The notes under the pieces are model-generated. The model was not told where the DNA came from. It worked only from the letters and a program-made list of their open reading frames with translations, and made no database searches. Below are positions 1 through 5,640 of a stretch of 19,702 bases of DNA, piece by piece. The first letter of the stretch is position 1. Every line of letters starts with the position of its first letter. Position numbers and translations under genes: made by a program. Source of the DNA: an uncultured Alistipes sp. (GTDB lineage Bacteria > Bacteroidota > Bacteroidia > Bacteroidales > Rikenellaceae); the NCBI GenBank assembly GCA_900546005.1, contig URBJ01000041.1:1-19702 (forward strand), written 5' to 3'.

Positions 1-139
1 GAACGTCCAAATCTCCTGAGGCGTCAAATTTCGTAAAGGTAATCTCCTTTAGAAGAGCTGCCGCCTCGCCGAGTTTGTACACCTTGTTCGGTTCAACCTT
101 AGCAAGTGCTAATTTTCTATTTTTGGTCAGCTTACTCAT
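1..139 (-). CDS. rplA: 50S ribosomal protein L1, N-terminal fragment
   Basis: The first 46 codons of a minus-strand gene that continues past the left edge. The visible N-terminus starts [16 protein letters not shown] and continues to a [11 protein letters not shown] stretch, the N-terminal helix typical of L1 in Bacteroidota. L1 binds 23S rRNA at the L1 stalk near the E site and, in many bacteria, represses translation of its own L11-L1 mRNA. The ATG at 137-139 lies 16 bases after the rplK stop, so the two genes are co-transcribed. The identification rests on the short N-terminus plus its place directly after rplK. The rest of the protein, including the RNA-binding residues, is outside the window. 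Confidence 0.9.
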   Translation of the reverse strand, partial: MSKLTKNRKLALAKVEPNKVYKLGEAAALLKEITFTKFDASGDLDV

Positions 140-155
140 TTCAGTAATTCTTTAA

Positions 156-596
156 TTACAAATTAGGAAATTCACCCACGACATCGATACCCATGCTACG
201 TGCTGTACCGGCTACCATCCGCATTGCGGACTCAAGCGTGAAGCAGTTCATATCCGGCATTTTGTCCTGAGCGATCTCTTTGATCTGGTCCCAAGACACC
301 TTGGCCACCTTTTTACGGTTAGGCTCGGCAGATCCGGATTGGATTTTGGCTGCCTCCTTGAGTTGTACGGCTACCGGTGGCTGCTTAATGATAAAGTCGA
401 ACGACTTATCGCCATATACGGTGATAATGACAGGAAGCACCTTGCCCGCCTTATCTTGTGTCCTCGCATTGAACTGCTTGCAGAAGTCCATTATGTTGAC
501 TCCTTTCGATCCGAGAGCCGGACCTACTGGAGGCGAGGGATTGGCGGCACCACCTTTGATCTGCAGTTTGATTAACGCAGCAACCTCTTTTGCCAT
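156..596 (-). CDS. rplK: 50S ribosomal protein L11
   Basis: 146 aa, close to the usual L11 length of about 141-147. L11 forms the GTPase-associated centre with 23S rRNA and the L10/L12 stalk, contacts EF-G, and is needed for RelA activation. The N-terminal domain shows the conserved proline-rich segment [18 protein letters not shown] (residues 15-32), the linker for thiostrepton-type antibiotics and release factor contacts. The C-terminal rRNA-binding domain ends in [10 protein letters not shown]. The start is the only reasonable ATG and gives the canonical [16 protein letters not shown] opening. It sits between nusG (16 bases upstream) and rplA in the usual order. Nothing looks altered. Confidence 0.98.
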   Translation of the reverse strand: MAKEVAALIKLQIKGGAANPSPPVGPALGSKGVNIMDFCKQFNARTQDKAGKVLPVIITVYGDKSFDFIIKQPPVAVQLKEAAKIQSGSAEPNRKKVAKVSWDQIKEIAQDKMPDMNCFTLESAMRMVAGTARSMGIDVVGEFPNL

Positions 597-612
597 AATT
601 TTCCTTGGTTAA

Positions 613-1170
613 TTATTCTTTTTCTACTTGCATGAAGCTCAACTCCATAGGAGTCTTGCGGCCGAATATCTTCACAGAGACGGTAAGTTTCTTTCTCTCT
701 TCGTCCACCGCTTCGATGGTTCCGGTAAAGCTCGAGAACGGGCCATCGGTCACCTTGACGGTTTCACCCACAAAGAACGGAACTTCGTTCTCTTCCTCGC
801 TAACGCTCAGTTCATCGACGCGACCCAAAATACGACTTCCTTCTTGGGGACGAAGAGGGGTAGCCTCCATCGAAGAAGCCTTGCTGTCGCTGAGAAATCC
901 CAGAACGTTAGGGGTATTGCGAAGCATAAACGGTATTTCGCCCACCAAAGCTGCTTCCACCAATACATAACCCGGATAAGAGACTCTTTCCCGGCTGATC
1001 TTTTTACCGTTTTTGATCTGGTAAACCTTTTCAGTCGGAATCAAAACTTGGGAGATGTAATCTTCGAGATGTGAATTCTGTACCTCCGTTTCGATGTACT
1101 CCTTCACTTTTTTCTCTTTACCTCCGATGGCACGAATCACGTACCACTGTTTTTGCTCTTTATCGCTCAT
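613..1170 (-). CDS. nusG: Transcription elongation/antitermination factor NusG
   Basis: 185 aa. NusG binds the clamp of RNA polymerase, suppresses pausing, and links polymerase to the ribosome (S10) or Rho through its KOW domain. The NGN domain covers roughly residues 7-125, with the opening QWYVIRAIGGKEKKVKEYIE and the core YPGYVLVEA (about residues 65-73). The KOW domain is at about 130-184, with F-V-G-E-T-V-K-V-T-D-G-P-F followed by FTGTIEAVD and a closing beta strand. The NGN domain carries the modest insertion usual in this phylum between the PGYVLV strand and KOW. The ATG at 1168-1170 gives the expected short charged leader. It lies 23 bases after secE and 16 before rplK, in one transcript. 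Confidence 0.97.
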   Translation of the reverse strand: MSDKEQKQWYVIRAIGGKEKKVKEYIETEVQNSHLEDYISQVLIPTEKVYQIKNGKKISRERVSYPGYVLVEAALVGEIPFMLRNTPNVLGFLSDSKASSMEATPLRPQEGSRILGRVDELSVSEEENEVPFFVGETVKVTDGPFSSFTGTIEAVDEERKKLTVSVKIFGRKTPMELSFMQVEKE

Positions 1171-1193
1171 CTTTATCGCTCCTTTTCTAAGAA

Positions 1194-1385
1194 TTAATAA
1201 AGAATGTTATATATTGCCTTCATCAGGTTCTCAAATGCGATATCCATCACAAGTACGACTACTGCGATTAAAAGGGAAGCAATCATAACAATTACCGCAG
1301 AGTTGGACAACTGACTCCATGATGGCCATGACACTTTCTGAACGAGTTCGGTGTAGGCGTTTTTTGCGTAATTAATAAATCTCAT
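1194..1385 (-). CDS. secE: Preprotein translocase subunit SecE
   Basis: 63 aa, the short single-span SecE form found outside gammaproteobacteria. SecE clamps the two halves of SecY in the inner-membrane translocon. An amphipathic cytoplasmic helix (residues about 3-20) carries the hallmark KVSWPSWSQL (17-26), and one hydrophobic transmembrane helix follows (about 29-50: AVIVMIASLLIAVVVLVMD). The gene lies between tRNA-Trp and nusG; secE-nusG coupling is almost universal in bacteria. Its start codon is only 16 bases beyond the tRNA-Trp 3' end, so the mRNA 5' end for secE is probably made by RNase processing of the tRNA rather than by a promoter. I see no promoter motif in that gap. Confidence 0.95.
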   Translation of the reverse strand: MRFINYAKNAYTELVQKVSWPSWSQLSNSAVIVMIASLLIAVVVLVMDIAFENLMKAIYNILY

Positions 1386-1401
1386 TGTCGTAATTATTTT
1401 G

Positions 1402-1472
1402 CACGAGTGGAGAGATTCGAACTCCCATCAACGGTTTTGGAGACCGCTATTCTACCCTTGAACTACACTCGT
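1402..1472 (-). tRNA. tRNA-Trp (CCA anticodon)
   Basis: 71 nt read on the minus strand. The 7-bp acceptor ACGAGTG pairs with CACTCGT, the T arm contains GTTCGAATC, and the anticodon loop CTCCAAA has CCA at 1438-1440. The discriminator is G, as expected for tRNA-Trp. The 3' CCA is not encoded: the bases after the discriminator read CA then A-rich sequence. It lies between tuf and secE inside the translation operon. Confidence 0.97.
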
Positions 1473-1476
1473 TTAT

Positions 1477-1501
1477 AAGGCGGTGAAAACCTCACCGCCT
1501 T
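1477..1501 (-). terminator. Hairpin between tuf and tRNA-Trp (attenuator or processing signal)
   Basis: A perfect 10-bp stem, AAGGCGGTGA (1477-1486) with TCACCGCCTT (1492-1501), closes a 5-nt loop. It starts 17 bases after the tuf stop and ends 4 bases before tRNA-Trp. On the minus strand it is not followed by a T-run (TTATAAAC), so it is not a textbook intrinsic terminator. It could be a weak terminator that lowers downstream expression relative to tuf, or a stem that protects the tuf 3' end after tRNA excision. The structure is seen; the role is inferred. Confidence 0.6.
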
Positions 1502-1518
1502 GTTATCATCGATTCGTA

Positions 1519-2706
1519 TTATTCGATAATCTTGGTAATCTGACCGGCACCTACCGTACGGCCACCTTCACGGATTGCGAAACGCAGACCGACGTTCAAT
1601 GCTACCGGATAGATCAAGGTAACGGTAATTGTTACGTTATCACCCGGCATTACCATTTCAACACCTTCCGGAAGTTCTACCTCACCGGTTACGTCCAACG
1701 TACGGAGATAGAATTGCGGACGATATTTGTGGTGGAACGGAGTGTGACGACCACCTTCTTCTTTCTTCAGGATGTAGACCTCTGCTTCGAATTTGGTGTG
1801 CGGAGTGATCGAACCCGGTTTAGCTACGACCATACCACGTTTTACGTCTTTCTTGTCGATACCACGCATCAACAGACCTACGTTATCACCGGCTTCACCT
1901 TCGTCCAACAGTTTGCGGAACATTTCCACACCGGTACAAGTCGAAGTAAGAGATTTCTCTGCAAGACCGATAATTTCTACCGGGTCACCGACTTTGATAA
2001 CACCCGTTTCGATACGGCCCGTCAGCACGGTACCACGACCAGTGATCGAGAACACGTCCTCAACCGGCATCAGGAAGGGTTTTTCGTTATCACGTTGCGG
2101 CAGCGGAATGTAGTTATCAACAGCGTCCATCAACTCCATGATCTTCTCTTCCCATTTCGGTTCGCCGTTCAATGCACCCAGTGCAGAACCACGGATGATC
2201 GGAGCGTTATCGCCATCGAAATCGTATTTGTTCAACAGATCACGAACTTCGAGCTCAACGAGGTCGAGCATTTCGGGATCGTCAACCATATCGCATTTGT
2301 TCAAGAAGACAACGATCTTCGGCACGTTCACCTGACGAGCCAACAGAACGTGTTCGTTGGTTTGAGGCATCGGACCGTCGGTTGCTGCTACAACGAGGAT
2401 CGCACCATCCATCTGAGCGGCACCGGTTACCATGTTCTTCACATAGTCGGCGTGTCCCGGGCAGTCTACGTGTGCATAGTGACGGTTTGCAGTCTGATAC
2501 TCTACGTGAGCGGTGTTGATGGTAATACCACGCTCTTTTTCCTCGGGTGCGTTATCGATCGAGTCGAAAGAACGGAGTTCTGAAAGACCTTGTTTTGCAA
2601 GTACGGTGGTAATTGCTGCGGTCAAGGTCGTTTTACCGTGGTCAACGTGTCCGATCGTACCGATGTTCACATGCGGTTTGGATCTGTCGAATTTTTCTTT
2701 TGCCAT
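1519..2706 (-). CDS. tuf: Translation elongation factor Tu
   Basis: 395 aa, the usual EF-Tu length. It delivers aminoacyl-tRNA to the ribosomal A site with GTP hydrolysis. G1 is GHVDHGKTT (19-27), switch II region DCPGHADYV (81-89), and G4 NKCD (136-139), followed by a G5-like SALGAL. Domain 2 and domain 3 follow with the conserved GRGTVLTGR and the C-terminal [15 protein letters not shown]. The catalytic histidine is the H of the PGH motif (H85). The start ATG is unambiguous ([20 protein letters not shown]). It is preceded by three tRNA genes and followed by a hairpin and tRNA-Trp. The 75-base leader between tRNA-Gly and the ATG has no Shine-Dalgarno-like run. No sign of truncation. Confidence 0.99.
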   Translation of the reverse strand: MAKEKFDRSKPHVNIGTIGHVDHGKTTLTAAITTVLAKQGLSELRSFDSIDNAPEEKERGITINTAHVEYQTANRHYAHVDCPGHADYVKNMVTGAAQMDGAILVVAATDGPMPQTNEHVLLARQVNVPKIVVFLNKCDMVDDPEMLDLVELEVRDLLNKYDFDGDNAPIIRGSALGALNGEPKWEEKIMELMDAVDNYIPLPQRDNEKPFLMPVEDVFSITGRGTVLTGRIETGVIKVGDPVEIIGLAEKSLTSTCTGVEMFRKLLDEGEAGDNVGLLMRGIDKKDVKRGMVVAKPGSITPHTKFEAEVYILKKEEGGRHTPFHHKYRPQFYLRTLDVTGEVELPEGVEMVMPGDNVTITVTLIYPVALNVGLRFAIREGGRTVGAGQITKIIE

Positions 2707-2781
2707 ATCTGTAAACTATTTTAGGAAATTGTTTTTCCGTTTATTGTTTGGCCTTTTGGCCTCGAATAATGTATAAAATTG

Positions 2782-2854
2782 AGCGGAAGACGAGACTCGA
2801 ACCCGCGACCCTTAGCTTGGAAGGCTAATGCTCTACCAACTGAGCTACTTCCGC
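2782..2854 (-). tRNA. tRNA-Gly (TCC anticodon)
   Basis: 73 nt. The acceptor GCGGAAG pairs with CTTCCGC, the D arm is AGCTCAGTTGGTAGAGC, the anticodon loop CTTCCAA has TCC, and the T arm contains GGTTCGAGTC. The discriminator is T, typical of tRNA-Gly. CCA is not encoded. Third tRNA of the operon, immediately before tuf. Confidence 0.97.
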
Positions 2855-2886
2855 AATGTTTGTTTCACCTCTTTATTTATATATAG

Positions 2887-2969
2887 TGGGCGGAGATGGA
2901 TTCGAACCACCGAAGTCGTACGACAGCAGATTTACAGTCTGCCCCATTTGGCCACTCTGGTATCCGCCC
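2887..2969 (-). tRNA. tRNA-Tyr (GTA anticodon)
   Basis: 83 nt class II tRNA. The acceptor GGGCGGA pairs with TCCGCCC, the anticodon loop CTGTAAA has GTA, and a long variable arm (TCGTACGACTTCG region) sits between the anticodon stem and T arm. The discriminator is A and CCA is not encoded. Second tRNA of the operon. Confidence 0.97.
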
Positions 2970-3061
2970 AACAGTTTAAGTCTACAAAGAACTCTTTTTC
3001 ACTCTCTTTTTTCGATATCCGGACGTCTACCAGAGACAATCACATCCGTATATCGAACTCG

Positions 3062-3135
3062 AGCCGATGGAGGGATTCGAACCCCCGACCAGCTGATTAC
3101 AAATCAGCTGCTCTGGCCAACTGAGCTACATCGGC
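3062..3135 (-). tRNA. tRNA-Thr (TGT anticodon)
   Basis: 74 nt. The acceptor GCCGATG pairs with CATCGGC, the D arm is AGCTCAGTTGGCCAGAGC, the anticodon loop TTTGTAA has TGT, and the T arm contains GGTTCGAATC. The discriminator is T and CCA is not encoded. It is the first gene of the tRNA-tuf operon, starting about 14 bases downstream of the predicted transcription start. Confidence 0.97.
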
Positions 3136-3155
3136 AGTCGTTACATAAGGGTGGG

Positions 3156-3186
3156 CAAAGGTACAAATAAATTCTTAACCCACAAA
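3156..3186 (-). promoter_or_regulatory. Consensus Bacteroidota promoter for the tRNA-tuf-secE-nusG-rpl operon (P1)
   Basis: On the minus strand, TTTG (3183-3186) is followed after a 19-bp spacer by TACCTTTG (3156-3163). This matches the phylum's primary sigma consensus (TTG/TTTG, 19-21 bp, TAnnTTTG) exactly. The predicted start site near 3149 leaves a leader of only about 14 bases before tRNA-Thr, which fits a stable-RNA promoter. Confidence 0.85.
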
Positions 3187-3272
3187 TATTCTGCTCAAAA
3201 TTTATTGCGATTTTACTCCTTCACGCTCCTTTCCCCTCGTCAAACACCGGATAAAACCGACAAAATCGGGTT

Positions 3273-3280
3273 CAAAGATA
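3273..3280 (-). promoter_or_regulatory. Possible second -7 element upstream of the tRNA-tuf operon (P2)
   Basis: TATCTTTG on the minus strand is a perfect TAnnTTTG, 117 bp upstream of the P1 element. The -33 region at the right spacing reads CTG rather than TTG, so it is weaker than P1. It sits in AT-rich DNA (T-run at 3284-3291). Tandem promoters are common for tRNA/tuf operons; this is a prediction only. Confidence 0.45.
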
Positions 3281-3446
3281 TAATTTTTTTTCAAAATTTC
3301 AGAATTTTCAAGCCTTTTTTATCATTTCTGCATCCGTTTCTCTACCAACATCGAAAAGTATAGTCCAATCAGGTGTATGTCCAAGCATCGAACAAACAAC
3401 ATTTTGAACGGTTTTTTCAGATGCGGCACATCTTCTTTCCCTTTTC

Positions 3447-3481
3447 AAAAAAAGACGGGGGTATGATTCGCACCCCCGTCT
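3447..3481 (-). terminator. Intrinsic terminator of the biotin carboxyltransferase gene
   Basis: On the plus strand, AGACGGGGGT (3453-3462) pairs with ACCCCCGTCT (3472-3481) around a 9-nt loop. Read on the minus strand, the GC-rich 10-bp stem is followed by a run of T (complement of the A-run 3447-3453). It lies 32 bases beyond the stop codon at 3513. This also separates the gene from the tRNA-tuf promoters downstream. Confidence 0.88.
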
Positions 3482-3512
3482 CTCCTCTCTCGGTCTTATC
3501 AGGAAGTCTTCT

Positions 3513-5417
3513 CTATTCGATCTCGATCAACGGCGTGTCGACCGCTACCGTATCGCCTTCGGCAACCAAAACCTGTTTTACTTTTCCGGCAAAGTCCGAC
3601 GCAATGCTATTCTCCATCTTCATGGCCTCAAGGATCAGTACATCCTGCTCCTTTTTAACCGTATCGCCAACCTTTACCAATACGCTCAATACCCGACCGG
3701 GCATCGGAGCCGCAATCACCCGACCGGTGATCGGAGCTGCAGCTGGTTTAGCAGCGGCGGCTGCCTGTTCGGCTTTCGGTGCGGCTGGTTCTGCTGCGGG
3801 CTGTGCTGTTTCGGCCGGTTTTTCCGCTGCTTTTTTCTGCTGTTGCGCCTGATAGCGAGCTTTTTTTACCCCGGTCAGATAGTTCTTGGCCACCAACGGG
3901 AAGAGCTCCAACAACAACTCCTCTTTTTCATTCTCCGCCAATTTGACGCCACCCGCATCCTCAAGCACCGGATTCGGTTGCATCTTGTATTTCGACGTAT
4001 CGTATGGAGTCTCCTCACGTACGCCCGCTATCTTGAAACGGAATTCGGGATCGATCGGCACCGGAGTCTCGCCATATTCGCCTTTGACCAGATTGACAAA
4101 CTGATTCGATACATTCGAGTACATCGGTTTCCCGTTCTTGATATCCAGCGCACAGTTCACAGCCTGCGCCCCGACAATCTGACTCGTAGGCGTTACCAAA
4201 GGAGGCAATCCGGCATCCAATCGCACGCGAGGAATCAACTGCATGGCATTCTCGAGAATCTGCTCCGACTTGAGCTGACGCAGCTGAGCCACCATATTTG
4301 TGTACATACCGCCGGGAATCTCGGCCTTCTGTACCAATTCGTTCGGTTTCGGGAAGTTGAAATAGCGTTCAATGGCATGGCAGGCGTCGATCAATTCAGC
4401 CTCGTTTCCACTACGGGCCGCAGCGATTGCCCGGTCAAACTCCTTGTCCACCGATTCGGGCAGCGTATCGGTCACCGGATTGAACGGATTCGGGAAGACC
4501 TTTACGGCATCCACTGCATCCAGCTCCTTGCGGATCGTGTAGAGCTCCTTGTTGATCTTGGCCACTGCCTCCATATTGATATCGAGCTCTACGCCCATCT
4601 TCTTGCAGAAAATGTAGATCAACTCGATTGCCGGGGCAGCAGGACCGCCTGCGAAGTTCCAAATATTCGTATCGACGATATCGGCACCGGCTTCAATGGC
4701 GGCCACAACAGAGGCCAATCCATATCCGGGCGTACAATGCGTATGGAAATCGATCGGAATCGACAGATGCTTTTTGAACAAACGGATCAAACCAGCGACA
4801 CGTTTCGGCGGAATCAGACCGCTCATATCCTTGATGGTGATCATATCGGCCCCCAAAGCCGCCATCTGCTGGGCCTTGGAGAGGAAATACTCATCGGTAA
4901 ACACCGCCTTGGGCAGTTTCTTTCCTTTGAGCGCCGCCTTGATGCGTTCCATGGTCGAGAAGTGCGGATCGATCGTATAGCACACGGCACAATCGGCAAT
5001 GCCGCCATACTTTTTCACGTACTTGATGGTCGACTTCACGTTGTTCACGTCGTTCAGCGCATCGAAGATCCGCATGATGCCCAACCCCGACTCGATCGCA
5101 TTACGACAGAACCCGTCGATAATCTCATCGGTATAGGGTGCATATCCGAAGAGGTTGCGTCCCCGAGAGAGTGCCGTCAGTTTCGAAACGTCACCCACTG
5201 CCGCTTTTATCTTTTCGAGACGATCCCAAGGGTTTTCGTTCAGATACCGCATCACCGAATCGGGAACGGCACCACCCCACACCTCCATCGCATAAAAATT
5301 CGCATCCTTGTAGAACGGTAGAACTCGATCGATCTGTTCTTGTCTCATTCGGGTCGCGAATGCGGACTGCTGTCCGTCCCGAAGAGTTAAATCCCGTATC
5401 AAAAGTTTTTTAGCCAT
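3513..5417 (-). CDS. Biotin-dependent carboxyltransferase (oxaloacetate decarboxylase alpha / pyruvate carboxylase subunit B type)
   Basis: 634 aa. The N-terminal TIM-barrel carboxyltransferase domain (about 5-300) has the metal site RDLTLRDGQQS (8-18, D14), the catalytic lysine in IKDMSG (K196) and metal-ligand histidines in DFHTHCTPG (H225, H227). A PYC/OadA-type helical domain follows (about 300-510), then an Ala/Pro/Glu/Lys-rich flexible linker (about 530-565) and a biotinyl domain with EAMKMEN. The biotin-accepting K600 is 35 residues from the C-terminus, the standard spacing. It moves a carboxyl group between carboxybiotin and pyruvate/oxaloacetate. A Na+-pump decarboxylase would need membrane beta/gamma subunits and a pyruvate carboxylase would need a biotin carboxylase; neither is in the window, so the exact role stays open. 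The ATG at 5415-5417 (MAKKLLIRDLTLRDGQQS) is preferred over an upstream TTG, which would lie upstream of the mapped -7 element. It has its own promoter and terminator. Confidence 0.9.
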   Translation of the reverse strand: MAKKLLIRDLTLRDGQQSAFATRMRQEQIDRVLPFYKDANFYAMEVWGGAVPDSVMRYLNENPWDRLEKIKAAVGDVSKLTALSRGRNLFGYAPYTDEIIDGFCRNAIESGLGIMRIFDALNDVNNVKSTIKYVKKYGGIADCAVCYTIDPHFSTMERIKAALKGKKLPKAVFTDEYFLSKAQQMAALGADMITIKDMSGLIPPKRVAGLIRLFKKHLSIPIDFHTHCTPGYGLASVVAAIEAGADIVDTNIWNFAGGPAAPAIELIYIFCKKMGVELDINMEAVAKINKELYTIRKELDAVDAVKVFPNPFNPVTDTLPESVDKEFDRAIAAARSGNEAELIDACHAIERYFNFPKPNELVQKAEIPGGMYTNMVAQLRQLKSEQILENAMQLIPRVRLDAGLPPLVTPTSQIVGAQAVNCALDIKNGKPMYSNVSNQFVNLVKGEYGETPVPIDPEFRFKIAGVREETPYDTSKYKMQPNPVLEDAGGVKLAENEKEELLLELFPLVAKNYLTGVKKARYQAQQQKKAAEKPAETAQPAAEPAAPKAEQAAAAAKPAAAPITGRVIAAPMPGRVLSVLVKVGDTVKKEQDVLILEAMKMENSIASDFAGKVKQVLVAEGDTVAVDTPLIEIE

Positions 5418-5488
5418 AAAAAGTAGTATTTTTAGGTTTTCAAAATCGAATCGTCGCGCACACCTCTCCATTCTACCCCCCCTGCTAA

Positions 5489-5520
5489 CAAAGATAAAAA
5501 ATATAAAGAATAAAAACAAA
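5489..5520 (-). promoter_or_regulatory. Promoter of the biotin carboxyltransferase gene
   Basis: On the minus strand TTTG (5517-5520) is followed after 20 bp by TATCTTTG (5489-5496), a perfect -7 element. The start site is predicted near 5482, giving a leader of about 65 nt. The -33 box abuts the 16-bp palindrome at 5520-5535. Confidence 0.78.
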
Positions 5521-5535
5521 AATCCCCGGGGATTT
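5520..5535. repeat. Perfect 16-bp palindrome between divergent promoters (operator candidate)
   Basis: AAATCCCCGGGGATTT is a perfect inverted repeat with no spacer. It overlaps the -33 box of the minus-strand carboxyltransferase promoter by one base and lies 21 bp upstream of the -33 box of the plus-strand amino-sugar operon promoter. A second, looser symmetry (GGGG then CCCC, 5528-5539) overlaps its right half. The position is that of a shared operator for a dimeric regulator; no regulator gene is adjacent. Confidence 0.6.
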
Positions 5536-5556
5536 CCCCTTCACGGATCTCGGGAT

Positions 5557-5587
5557 TTTGTAAAATGGTTGTTTATTACTACTTTTA
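5557..5587 (+). promoter_or_regulatory. Predicted promoter of the amino-sugar operon
   Basis: TTTG (5557-5560), 19-bp spacer, TACTTTTA (5580-5587): 7 of 8 bases of TAnnTTTG with ideal spacing. The start site near 5594 gives a leader of about 47 nt that is A/C-rich, with no Shine-Dalgarno sequence. A small inverted repeat TTTGT-TTC-ACAAA (5596-5608) sits at the very start of the transcript. Confidence 0.6.
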
Positions 5588-5640
5588 AGGAGCCATTTGT
5601 TTCACAAAACAGACAATAAACAACACACAAACAATACGTT

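Larger units (their letters stand above)
3136..3512. other. 377-bp intergenic region without a gene
   Basis: It holds the P1 and P2 promoter elements of the operon to the left and the terminator of the carboxyltransferase gene from the right. Between them (about 3281-3446) the DNA is AT-rich, with short A and T runs. I see no convincing coding potential, repeat or RNA gene there. Short frames through it have no recognisable protein features. Confidence 0.7.

Noticed and set aside
1483..2583. Long plus-strand open frame opposite tuf
   Set aside because: Antisense shadow of the highly biased tuf codons; composition (many H, R, T, F) is artificial and it has no domain.
2750..2761. GGCC-TTTT-GGCC repeat in the tuf leader
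   Set aside because: Only a 4-bp stem; too weak to call a regulatory structure without conservation data.
3187..3446. Short open frames in the AT-rich gap between tRNA-Thr and the carboxyltransferase terminator
   Set aside because: They run through tRNA or promoter sequence, lack family features and have intergenic base composition.
3843..5321. 492-codon plus-strand open frame opposite the carboxyltransferase gene
   Set aside because: Antisense shadow; rich in R, H, I and D with no recognisable motif, while the minus strand encodes a clear enzyme.
5418..5519. A TTG-start extension adding 34 residues to the biotin carboxyltransferase
   Set aside because: It would begin upstream of the -7 element and predicted start site, has no family similarity, and MAKKLLIRDLTLRDGQQS at 5417 is the canonical start.
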